Translations under genes and position numbers: made by a program
Shown here: in pieces, positions 34,039 to 45,200 of the stretch
How the letters are laid out: each line of letters starts with the position of its first letter
How positions within the stretch are numbered: position 1 is the stretch's first letter
The notes under the pieces: model-generated
Database searches by the model: none
Told to the model about the DNA's origin: nothing
What the model saw: only the letters and a program-made list of their open reading frames with translations
Source: Ramazzottius varieornatus
Lineage: Eukaryota > Tardigrada > Eutardigrada > Parachela > Ramazzottiidae
Assembly: GCA_001949185.1 (NCBI GenBank)
Contig: BDGG01000013.1
Span: forward strand, 1,112,036 to 1,176,035
DNA: 64,000 nucleotides
Direction: 5' to 3'

Positions 34039-37000
34039 TTACACTCCGCAGTGCGCGTACGCCTCATCGGTATAGGGATCTTTGAGATGTCTTCCTACTG
34101 CAAAGAAGATGCTTAACTTCTGCGAAAGGAGAAAAAGGACGGGGTTTAGCATGCAGGGGGTCAGGGGGATGGTTATACCAACATACTCCAAACCTGTCTC
34201 ATCGGCCATCACTGTCAGGATCATCGACAGTTCTCGCAGATTTATCCGCCCGTCACTGTTGGCGTCACAGGTATTCAGCAAGGCCTTCTTGGTGTCTTCC
34301 AGGTCGTTAATGTCGTACTCGACGCAGTAGTAGGCGAGAAGGTCCTTGACTAGACCCGTTAACTCATCACCCTCGATCGTCCCACTTCCGTCCTATCGCG
34401 AATTAAGCCGGTAGAAATTACAAGAATTTGGGAAAGCTGTATCTTACGAACACACCTTATCGTAAACCTTCAAGACTCTCTTCACATCATCGCTCGACAT
34501 CTTCTTCTTACTTCCCTATGGAGTATGGAGTTAGTTTCCACTTCTCATTTTCGCTGCATAAATATATCATGGTAACAGAGATACCTTCTTGATGGCTGCT
34601 TTTAGGAAGTTTGCATTCACAGGAAGCAACCTGTCAGAAAGCGAAGAGTACAAAACTCTAATCAACTCGCTAACGACACAGCCGGAAGTGAAAGAGACTA
34701 ACTTGCGTAGGTAACTCACTTTGACATTTCACTCAGTTTCAGTTTCCCCGTTCTTGTTGTGTCATAAATCTTCATCTGCAAGAATGTAACCCCAGGTATA
34801 GGACAAAACATATGTTACTGTACGAGAAACGGAAACAGGATAACCTTCTCGGTCAGGTTACGTATGACAAAAAGCCGTGGTGATGTCAAAGTCAGCTGCG
34901 TGTTACAACCTTCTCGGTTACAAACTACACTCGCAGTGACGCCCCCTGATCACACTCTAACTTTGACCTTTCTCATTACCAGTCCTTACTATGGTATCGG
35001 CGTATTCGTGTAAGGTTGCGTCGTCAATTTCCGTGCGAGGTTTGGATAAGACTATCAATTGCCGGAGAAATTCCTACCAACAAACAGGCAGGTGGTCTTT
35101 CAACGTAACATGATCGCGCCGAAATGGCGCGAGCAGGTGTGAACAGTAGACGATCAAACTGACCTTCAGTTCAGTCACATCAATTTGGCCACTGTAATCC
35201 CTGTCAAATTTCTTCCATATCTGCGGATCGGAAATGACACTTGTGAATGATGACGAGAAATGAAGTGCGCGACTTACCCGGATAAAGTCCACGCCGGACT
35301 CTAGGGGAATGTTATAGCGGAAGATGAGCAAAAAGTTCTCATCCAAAGGCAACAATTTGGCCAGCTGTGAGGAAGAGAAAGAGGAAAAGGATAAGTCATA
35401 ACGGAAGTTGAAAGATGGGAATGGGCCAGACAGAGCTTTGAGAGTGATTGTGTCTGATGGGTACGGGATGGGCAACGCATCTCTCGACACTTGCCTCTTT
35501 GATATCCATCTTGCCATCTTTATTCACATCATGCTTCTCCAGGAAGCGCCGCTTTAACGCTTGAAGCTCTTCTGGTGATATACTCTGCAATAAAAAAAGT
35601 GGGGCCTCATTATACTGGCCTGATCAACCGTGGCATAACGCTCGTCATACGAAAAACCCGTCCGAGATTCCCAGTATTTATTTAATAGCAGTTTTTCATT
35701 TGGAAATGGCTATAGGCACCCCAGAAACCCCGTTTGGCTATAGGCACCCCAGAAACCCCGTTTGGCTATAGGCACCCCTATCACACCCTTATTTAGTTCC
35801 TGTTGTGCTAAAGGCACCCCTACTTAATCCATTGATCAGGAAACCCCTAATCCGATAAACAGCTATGAACACCCCAAATTTTACTGAGAGGCAGAAACCA
35901 TCTTTGAAAGGCAGAAACCATGATTTTATCAAGCGTTCCATCCCACAATGGGTCTATTGGCGAGCATGCTATTAAGCCTAACTCGATTTGCGGCAGCTTC
36001 ATATACTGTAATAATCAGTTGAGGTTTCACTATCGCCCGCTCGTTTTTCGGTCTTCCGCCAGGGCGTTGGTCGCACGTCGAGTACGTTCCGGTTTCAATT
36101 GCACTGGCTAACCATTCGTGTTGTTCAGGTGTTCGGGTTTAGCGGGGTGGTCAAGATACTACAGTACTTCGGTTGTAACACGGCGTACATCTGGGCAAAG
36201 ATTTCGAAGACTGATTTCAAAAACAGGGGTGTCCTTAGTGATATCGCATTGAAGGGGTGTTTCAATTGATGAATTGAACCAGGGTGCCTATAGCTAGACG
36301 GGTGTGATAGGGGTTCCTATAGCCAAACGGGGTTCCAAGGGGTGCCTATAGCATCACCCTTTTCTTCTTCGTCAGTGTAGACTCATTCCGCCTCCAATTC
36401 ATACTAAAAGGTTCCGATTCTGATATTCTGCAATCCCGGTACAAAAATCGACTTTTTCTTTTTGTTCTTCTCAACAAAGAGCTGCGATCGAGTCTGAGAC
36501 GGCCAGACCGAGAACGGGTTACACTTAGCGCTCCCAACTTCACTGTTTGTATTGCTCCAACCGGATTTGCTCCTCTTTTCATGATGCGCTCCTTGTGAGT
36601 GTATCAATTACTCGCTTTGCTCTTCCTTGCCATATTTGCACGAGACCCACATCCACAAAGACTTGGGAGACATTCAATAAGATGAATACCACAAGAAAAC
36701 ACAGGAGTAAATGTAATGTACGTCAGGTGATTTTGACGAGCCATACTCCGGTATTTAGGAAATCTCAACAGGTCGCGCATTGACAACTCACTGTACTACG
36801 TGCTGAGACTTCGCAGTCCTTCCCAAAGAACTCAATCAACGCTCGATGAATGGCAATTGGTTGCTCAAGTGCATTCGGAGAACGGATTATCTGGATTTCA
36901 TGGATGTTCCCCTCTCTTTACGCGTGAGTGAGGTTCAACAGAGAGCACGTCTCCGGTTGAATCACTCTTCCGCTTGAGAACACACTACAGTCATAATCAA

Positions 37001-38532
37001 TGTGTGCATGACGTCAGTCAGCCATCTGTTGATTCAATTACCCGATCGACGGGTCCCTAAATCGCGATGGCGTCATGCACGCAGTGACCGAGCGAAGCCT
37101 TACCGGTATGAGTGGTCCTCCTCCGCTGTTTCCTTGTTCAGCCAGGAAGAAATCCCGCAGGAACATTTCCAACTCTTTGCCTTCGATAAAGCCATTGCCT
37201 GCAAAGAGATGAGATAACAACATTTGCCTTCCTATAATTCAATCAGCCAGTCTTGTTCAAACACGGACAACGTTTATTAGTAAGCGATGCGCGAAACATT
37301 CAACAATGTGTCAGAAATCGATCGTAGGTGAAAGCTTGGCAAATGAACTCGACCAAACCATTTTCTCGAGTGGCGCACGTCAGCAGTAACTTCGGCTGGA
37401 AGCATGCGCCACTCAGGCGAGGATGCTACCGACGTGCTTCCCAAGTGGCGCACATTCCCAGCCAACAAAACCGAAAACGTGCGCCACTTGGTACTGTATT
37501 GGTAATACGTTCTGGTTGAGATTGTTTCCCGTGGTCTCAGATTATTCCTAGACGACTTTTCTCTACCAATATCGAAGCCGGAGAATTCTCTGACAATCTG
37601 ACTGCAGTTCTGTCGGGCTTGTTACCAAAACATCCACGCACAAAAACGTACCCGCGCTACGAATGGTCGGCACAGAGGGTGGCTGGATTTGTTGGCGTAA
37701 CTGAATGAGCCATACCATTGATAATTACATTTTGGTGTTCTTTAGCCTCGTTCTGAAGTCCTCTGGAAGCCTGGCCCTGCCCTGCACTGAAATGTCGTAC
37801 TCTACGGGTGGCACAACAGATCGAAAAGGGGGTGCCTGCGTGATGATTGCTAAATTGTGACCCAGTGATACCGAGCGACACGGAATTTATGGTGAAGATC
37901 CGCGAAATCGATCACTGTTGCAAGCATGTTCGCCTCGACCACCTGGATCTCGGCCTGCTTATCTGGATACTTCATGGAAACCACCGTGGCACTGAAAACT
38001 GTTGCCTTGGTGCGTTGATATTCTGTGGTGCCCTCGTTCAACCGTGATAAAACCACCATACACGCAAGTCATCCTTGGCGAACCCAGAAAGGTTTCTTGA
38101 TAAGCTGGTTCATTCAATCGGCCCATGGCATCAGCAGTTCATTCAATCGGTCCATAGGTAAAAAATAGTCGACTGCGTGATGTGCAAGGAATATGCCTCT
38201 ATAGGTCATTTACATTCTAGATTGCAGCATAAACGCAATACTCAGGGGAGACAATTGTCTGTTCCTTTCCATTACCACCCAATTGCAGGTCTATAGTAGA
38301 CGTCCGTGGCTTTTACTGAAATGGCTGCTTAGAGCAGTACGGTCGCGTTAGCATTCGGAAAACAAAACGAGGAAAGAATCAAGGAATTATGTGGAACGTA
38401 CGAACCGTCACGATCGTAGTTTTTCCAGGTCTTCATAAACTGCGCAGCGGTCAGCTTGTTCATCTTGCCATCGCCCTGACCCAGGAGCTGCTCCAAGTAA
38501 TTGGCGCCATTCGGTCCTCTATACCTTGACAT
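34039..38532 (-). CDS. Cbp53E: Calbindin-32 / calretinin-type six EF-hand protein
   Basis: Eleven exons: 38532-38406, 37198-37104, 35584-35495, 35364-35278, 35220-35164, 35073-34990, 34775-34720, 34630-34585, 34515-34456, 34392-34194, 34097-34039; 960 nt, 319 aa (fly Cbp53E 310). Six EF-hands in family order: YDRDGNGFIEGKEL (split by intron 1), HDVNKDGKMDIKE, FDRDYSGQIDVTEL, YDTTRTGKLKLSEM (degenerate, loop residues lost), YDKDGSGTIEGDEL (split by an intron) and CDANSDGRINLREL. LAKLLPLDENFLLIFRYNIP and KLLPVNANFL are the calbindin linkers. It buffers cytosolic Ca2+ in neurons and muscle. The intron after exon 3 is GC-AG (GAG then GCAAGT). Introns 1 and 2 are 1.2 and 1.5 kb because they hold hairpin repeats and a foldback element. 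The last small exon (HLKDPYTDEAYAHCGV) is the least certain; intron retention there also stays open. Confidence 0.92.
35709..36354. mobile_element. Foldback element with tandem repeats in its arms, calbindin intron 2
   Basis: The left arm is a tandem of GGCTATAGGCACCCC ... AAACCCCGTTT units (29 bp, about 2.5 copies from 35709). The right arm (about 36280-36354) carries inverted copies, GGGGTGCCTATAGC and AAACGGGGTT. The 500-bp centre has no transposase. A duplicated GGCAGAAACCAT lies near 35890 and 35912. Typical of foldback-class non-autonomous elements. Confidence 0.75.
37366..37491. repeat. Paired dispersed hairpin repeats in calbindin intron 1
   Basis: Units at 37366-37414 and 37441-37491. 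The second is among the best copies: CCAAGTGGCGCAC ... GTGCGCCACTTGG. Confidence 0.9.
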
Positions 38533-41233
38533 GTTCGTACCGAGGTATCCAAAAATCGCTTGGCAATTCCAAGATCAGTTTTTGATGGACTGTGTCAGAA
38601 ACAGTATAATTACATTGATGGGAAGAAATTAATCCGTGGGAAATTAGACGGAAGAGATTGCTAACTGGAATCCACAGGTTACCGATGATCGACCAGGATG
38701 TTGGCGTTGATAAGCTGTACTTGTCAACACGGATGAAATTAGGATTATCACTCTCTTTAAGCAATGGAAGAAGGACTTGTCAGGAAGGAAGCCTTCATGT
38801 AGTTAATACCTGGCTGTGAAATGGAGGCTGGGTAAAGTACCCGAATAATGCATGACAAATGCTGCAGGACTCCTGATCACTTACAGTCGGGCCTTTGCTA
38901 CACATCCACATCTGCTGGCCATGCGGCTGGAACTCTTCAGCCCGTAGATTGTCAGCTTAGCACTCCAATAACGGATGTTGCTCCGGAGCAAACGTACGCT
39001 AACAGCTTCAGTCAGATACACGTACCCAAGGACTGGCAACGATCTGGTCATATCCACATTTTGCCTTGTATGAGATGAAGGCTATCGGTGGATGGCGGAG
39101 TAAGCAGTCTGCAGAAGGAAGGGAATACTGTACAATCTGAGCCCTTTGATCTGATCGATCCTGCCTCAACCCAGCCGGCTCTTCGGTAATGCTCGGTACC
39201 GGCTGTTCCAGAAAATAACGACGCTTGGAGTTCTTGAAACACGAGAGCGAACGTATCATTACGTCAAACATACCCTCCGTCCGTGTACACAAGCAGGTAT
39301 AAGTACACGTAAAAGAACTTCTAACAACAGGGCACTTCTTAAAACCCGCAACTACGGGGAGAAAAGGCGTGAAACTCGCTGGACCACGGTCTCTACATAA
39401 GGATTTGACATGACGTCAAAAACAGTCGAGATTCGCGTGAGATTCTGTCCGCATAAAATGTATACTCCAAAAAAATTATCGCTGCGTTTTTTGCGGTTTG
39501 GGCTCTGAAGATCTTAGAAACCTTGCTTCACATGTATGAAACATTCCACTGCCAACTCAATTTCATTCCAAGCAAAAAACAGTGACCTAAATAGCATACT
39601 GTAAGTCTGTAACTGCGGGACACGAAACGTTGAGGTTGTCTCTAGAACAAAGTCTCCTGTTTCTGGCGTGCGTGTTCGGCAACAGTATCGACAGTCGGTA
39701 ATACAAGAGCTCTTGTGTAACTACAGGATACACAATATCCCTCTTTCCCCCTCGAGCTCAGTTCCACACAACTGCGTGTTGAATACACATTCCGCCAGTG
39801 GCTCAACACGTGCAAGTGAAGCGGACAACCCGCAATCAATAGGCATCAAGGCTCAGCTGAATACCCGCCCAAACTGTTTCAAGCCAGAAATTAAAGTAGG
39901 ATTTGCACGGGTGGCGGTTTCGGCAGATTGCTTTCAGTGAAAGAGGATAACTTCTGTTTGGTTGAATTGTTTCCCCAAAGTGCCACAGCTGGATCAACAA
40001 ACGCCTTCTTGATTGGTAAGGACCAATTTACGATCTATCTCATCAAGATCACTGACGCGGTAAAACAAACCCTCCTGCGCGGGACCACTTTGCATGTCAA
40101 CGCTCAAATCTCCTAGTATCCAAACAAAGCTGCGTTGATTAAACTCATCTTCCAGCATTGTTCTTTACGAGAACTGACTTCTCCGTCAAAAGGCCTTTCT
40201 GCTTATGCACTGTTACTGTTTGTCCGCCCTCACTGTTGAAAGCATGGAAATTAAACGGAGATGGTGCAATCAAGTGTTCAACACAGATTTCAGCAAGAAA
40301 TAGAGGAGGAGATCTGGAAGAGAAGGAAGGGAAGTTTCCACTCACATCTGTCCAAACTTTCTTTCTTCCATCCTCCAGGGTTTGCTGAAGTTTGTTGTCC
40401 GCATTGTGGCTAAGAGCCCACTGCGAAACTTCGATCTGTTCTCTGGCGTTATAAGAAACTGTCGAGGAGGAAGTAAAGAAGGGCCTATGTTGAGAGGGAA
40501 ACAGTACTACGTTATTGTGCTCGAGTGTTTCCTGTCCCGACAAGGGGGCTCAGGGTAGAGAGTTTTCGAAAACTTGGGTGCGGCCTTGAAGCAGCAAATT
40601 CAGTTTTTTTCTGCATGATAAGACTGGTGTAGTACCAATGACGAGCTTTGCGAAAATGGGAGACTGGCTAAACCTCACAGGAGCGAAAAGTGCCCGAGAG
40701 TGAACAAATCTCACGTTCAAAACAGTTACAACAAACACAGCCGGACAACACTGTAGTGCTGATACAACGTCGGAAATGCATCCCTTCTGGTGATCACGTG
40801 GTGTAGCCCACCATGAATCAGTGTCAGTAAGCCACGGAACTATCAGAAGGGATGCATTTCCGACATTGTAGTCTATCGCGCACTCAGTCACGTGATGAGT
40901 TATCGCTATCCAGTGTGATCAGATGTCATCAGTTTAGCCTGTGTGACTCACACCCGGGCATCGTTTACTGTTCGCGTGGTTCAATGTGCGATAAACGTGA
41001 GCTCTGCAGTAGCTGAAAAAACATGCTTGGCATATCAGTTTCGATGTTCAACTGCAAGAGACTCGAGATAAAACTTAGCGTGTTTCTGTTAGGTCAAATT
41101 GGTACAGATGGAACCCACGACAGAATGGAACTGCAAACTCGACCACACCAAAATCGTTACCCGAGCTCTACGTTCTGCAACTGTGGTGCAGCTTGATCAA
41201 ATGTAGTTGCCCTTTTTGGAAAGCAAAGAAAAA
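38533..41233. other. Intergenic region upstream of calbindin-32
   Basis: 2.7 kb without a supported gene. It contains one MITE-like hairpin (40763-40870). Short frames such as 39668-39940 and 40145-40543 lack homology and splice context. Confidence 0.4.
40763..40870. repeat. MITE-like hairpin
   Basis: CGGAAATGCATCCCTTCTG and its reverse complement, extended outward by ACAACGT / ACATTGT, enclose about 55 bp; 25 of 26 arm positions pair. Confidence 0.8.
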
Positions 41234-41539
41234 TCAGGGGCCGGAGCGTCCAAAAAAGGGGTTGGTTAGTGCTGGCGCTGTGGAGCTCCTTCCTGCAAGC
41301 ACACGCTTCTCGTCAGTGACTGGGTTCGCTGTTGTTGGTTCATCCAGGACGCCGCCTCTTGGAGACTTTGCAGTCTCGTAGGAGAACTTGCCTTCGACTC
41401 TCATGGCTCCTCCCGCCAAAAAATTGTCCAAGATCTTCGCGATACTACTGTCGGATTCTCCCGACGATCGTCCTGTGCTTGAGTTGATCTGGATAAGGCA
41501 GCAACTGGCAGCCAGCAGTAAGTACGGGTACGCCGACAT
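41234..41539 (-). CDS. Putative secreted peptide or small prohormone
   Basis: Single-exon frame of 101 aa starting MSAYPYLLLAASCCLIQIN, a plausible signal peptide. The rest is hydrophilic with two Gly-rich bends (FLAGGAM, SPRGGVL). One Lys-Arg site (DEKR) precedes VLAGRSSTAPALTNPFFGRS; the trailing Gly-Arg could serve amidation of a peptide ending NPFF. I know no orthologue, and a spurious ORF is possible. An upstream in-frame start at 41605 exists but would bury the signal peptide. Confidence 0.35.
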   Translation of the reverse strand: MSAYPYLLLAASCCLIQINSSTGRSSGESDSSIAKILDNFLAGGAMRVEGKFSYETAKSPRGGVLDEPTTANPVTDEKRVLAGRSSTAPALTNPFFGRSGP

Positions 41540-42283
41540 TTGAAGGAAGGAAGCCAACCCGAAATCAGAATTCACAAGTCTGCCTCGACCTCTTATCAAT
41601 GGCAACCTGGAGCTTGACTATCGTAAGTCAATCATACTCGGATATTTGTCGAGTTGGAGCGTCGTTTCTTCACGTGTGCGAAATTTTCCAGTGCTGGATT
41701 GTCTTCATGTCACGGTTTGCCTGTTCGACGGAACGTGATAATCAACGGGACTTAAATATGGCGGCACAACCTCGAAGAAAGTACACTGCGAGCCTGTAAC
41801 GTACATCGTTTGCTGACGTTCATGTTTTTATCATGTAGGATTGTAGACAAATAAACTACAGTAGATATTCTGTGAACCAACTGGACTAGCGTCCACCCCA
41901 GTAATCTCCATTGTGAAAGGGGAGAAGATCAGACCACCAAGTCTCTATACGACAAACAAAGGCATCCATTATTCGATCATCAGACTGTCTGTGCCAATAA
42001 AAGACCAAAAGAATCGTAACAGAGAATTTCGAAGAGCAAAATTATATTGGATTAGGACCAAAGGGTGAATGGGAAGTCGGAATTGACCTAACTCACAGTA
42101 AAGTGTAACAAACATTTGAAATTCTCCCACTTGAAGAGTAACGAAAGAATAGTGCACCGCATAAGGCTAACGGTCCAAAGGGGGGGGGAGCAAGCGTAAA
42201 GAAGATTTTGTACAAAGGGTTCATCGGAAAGAATTTGTTAGTACAAAAAATATAGAAGTGTTCCCTATTGACAGTCTTCCGTT
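41540..42283. other. Intergenic region / RNF19 3'UTR
   Basis: No coding signal. The 3'UTR of RNF19 lies at the right edge, where a short poly-C/poly-G run occurs near 42180. Nothing else supported. Confidence 0.4.
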
Positions 42284-45200
42284 TCACGCCTCCACAGCGC
42301 TCTTGACAGACTCGGCATCGCCCATGGCGGCACCACTGTGCGAAGAAGGACTCTTCTCCAGGGAGGCCGCACCGATCTTCCGTGACACCTCTCTTCAAAA
42401 AGAAAAAGACAAAAGTTAGCATCGGCAATTAGAAATTTCATTCCTGGAGCTGAATACATCAACATTGGTCCTGTGTTTCGTTTCACTAGCGCACTTTACA
42501 CACTATGTTGATGGACAGCTGAACCATTACTAAAAGCTTATACGTGCTGCCAGAGAGAAACAAAAGCGTGGGAGGTATATAATACAGCCCCTTCGGGCCA
42601 CATCGCTACCACTTGAAAAATAGCGCTTCAGAAAATCAACAAAGATAGTTTCTCCTTGTTTTGCACGGTGTTTCATGCAGAGTTTCAAGCTGATTCCATG
42701 AAACCATAGCGCGTTCCAGTTCAGTGAGAGACAACCCGGGAAAAAACTGAAAGTTTGACTTCCGGTTGGGAAGACGTAGTGCCAAGGAGAAACAATTATC
42801 TCACATACCCCATTTCTAAGCAGCAGCTTCTAGCTTCAATTTGAAAGGTGTAAAACTGTTTAGTTCATCATAGAAAACCAAAAACAAGGACAAGAAAGTA
42901 GAGCTGATTTACAAACTAAATTTGGAACTTGGAATTTGGCCGATTTGCCGGGAAACTCCCTTCCACGTCAAACATTACAACTTTTGATTCGGGCGGTACA
43001 TTTCTGCTTTTAAGCATGTCGCAGGTAGCTTGGTTATTGTTCCATTTGTTTCAACTGTTAACAGCACAGAAAAAGCAGACAAAATCAAGAAAATGATTTT
43101 TGAAAAATGCCTAGAAATCTGCAAAAGTTGTCATCTTTTTCGAGGGTCTTTCGTTGTGACAAAAATTCGTCATGCGGCCGTGTCTCGTACAATTTGTCAA
43201 GTTTTGTTCTTGATTATGATACGCTATTGTTTTTGCTATCTACGAATGCCATTTTCGACGCGAGAACGCTTTGATGGAGAGAGCTCTGATTTTCAGAAGG
43301 TGGTAGCGATGTGGCCCGAACGGGCTGTATATCTTTACCTTTTGCCAAGAATCGATCCAGCTAAGGCTTTCGTGCTGGCGTCATCCTCCGTGGCTTCCAG
43401 GTAATCCAAGTCCGTCGATGTGGTCTCCAGAGTGAGACGATCAGCCAGGCTGTAGTTGAACGAATCACTACTCATACTTTGTCTACGTCTGAAAACACGA
43501 GAAGGGATGATCAAAATGATATTCCGAGACGGAGAATCCGACTTCCGGAAATTTTCAGGCACAAAATTACTTTTTCTATTTCAGGCGTCCCGAACTTACA
43601 CGGCGCAACATGCAAAGTATGGATCCACCCTCATAGAAATCGAGGTGAAAAATGCAGATTAACATTTCTGATAGTCTAAAAAATTCTTAGTTTTGAGAGC
43701 TTCTAAAAAAATAACTGGATAAAGTGAAACGATTAAGAAAGCGTGAAAGTACCAAGAAGTGAGCAACAGGGCTTACGCGGAAAGGTGAAAGGCAAGGGTG
43801 GAGGCACTATCAAAGTTGGGCCTGTCTTCCTCGTTGATGCGCAGTCTAGCCACCGCATCATCGCGTTCGTCCGTCAGCCTTACCGCGTCGCCATCTGCAA
43901 TTGACGAGTGGCCTGACGGATCCATGATGATCAGCTTCTTCTGACTGTGTGCGTCACACGAGTCCATGGAAAACTCCCCGATAGACGCCGTTTGATCCTT
44001 CGAAGCCCAACCAAACAATGCACCAAAGACTATCAATATTCATGAAAAGGAACCTTACCTGAATTTGGTTGTTGTTGTGGTTAATTTCAGCCCGATGTCG
44101 GATCCTAGCAGAAGAGACTTCAGTGACGCTCTTCGTGTCTTGATTGACAAAGACCACGTCATTCTCATCCAAGACCATCATCATGCGTAGCATCAGCTGC
44201 TCATCGGGTGACTTGCTGCCGTGACCGTGGAGCTGTTGGGTGACAATGTCCAGCGAGGAACCGTCACCTGCCATGCTGGAATGTCGCAGATGCGTCAAAC
44301 CTGAAACCGGTAACCTCGGTTAGTCTTATTACAAGTGTATTTTTCTAAGTGGCGCACAGCTCCAGCTAATAACAGTGAACACTTGCGCGACTTCGGAAAA
44401 TAATCTTGTCCAGTTTGTTTAATGGCGCATTGTTTCAGTTAATCACACTGACAACGTGCGCCACTTGGCAGAACAATCTTGTGTAGTTTGGTTCAGCCGG
44501 ACTGCAGTCTGTCGGCTAAGGCCTACCTGACGTGGAGACTTCATCGTCACCGCCAGGGGGAATCACAGCGTCGATATCAGTAGACAGGTTGGAGGTGGAG
44601 TTGGCCACCGAGTTGTGCGACTGTGAAGCGTTACGACAAGTACCACCATTACGGCATAATGAGAACGGAACCACGCCGTATACGTAAGCCAACATCAATG
44701 GTACTCCAAACCCTGGTGAAAAAAGAGCGTTGGATTAAAGGGCGACACATATGGTGGGAAGGACGGATCTACGCACCAACAACGAGGGTGGCGACTGCAG
44801 GTGCGATCAACACAGCACCCGTGACGCCACTAGCCACGGCCATGTTGCGTTTATAGCGTTTACTGAAGATCAGCTTGCGGTGGATCTTTCGACCGACCCA
44901 GATGGGTATGCCGATAATCATGGAAGGAACTGCGACACCAGCCACGAGAGCGATGCCGATGGGCGCGCCGATCAGCGTCCCAATCTGGCATATCAACTTC
45001 TTCTTGCGACTCCAAGGTTTCTTTCCCCAGAAGGTACAACCAGTCGGCCTATAAAAACATGCAAAATGTTGCAGTGTAACTTCCAGATCAAGAAAAGTTA
45101 CAAAAAGCCATAAAAGACGTAAAAGTTGCTTCACATCAGCATGCGTGACGCCACAGAAGTCCGTCATGCACCTACCTACACGTTAGCACAACAGGACCCA

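Noticed and set aside
37657-38059. Minus-strand frames inside calbindin intron 1
   Set aside because: Read like decayed coding sequence but no family is recognisable and frames overlap inconsistently.
43030-43404. 124-codon plus-strand ORF
   Set aside because: Runs antisense across RNF19 exon 9 and its intron, starts upstream of any promoter signal and has no recognisable domain.
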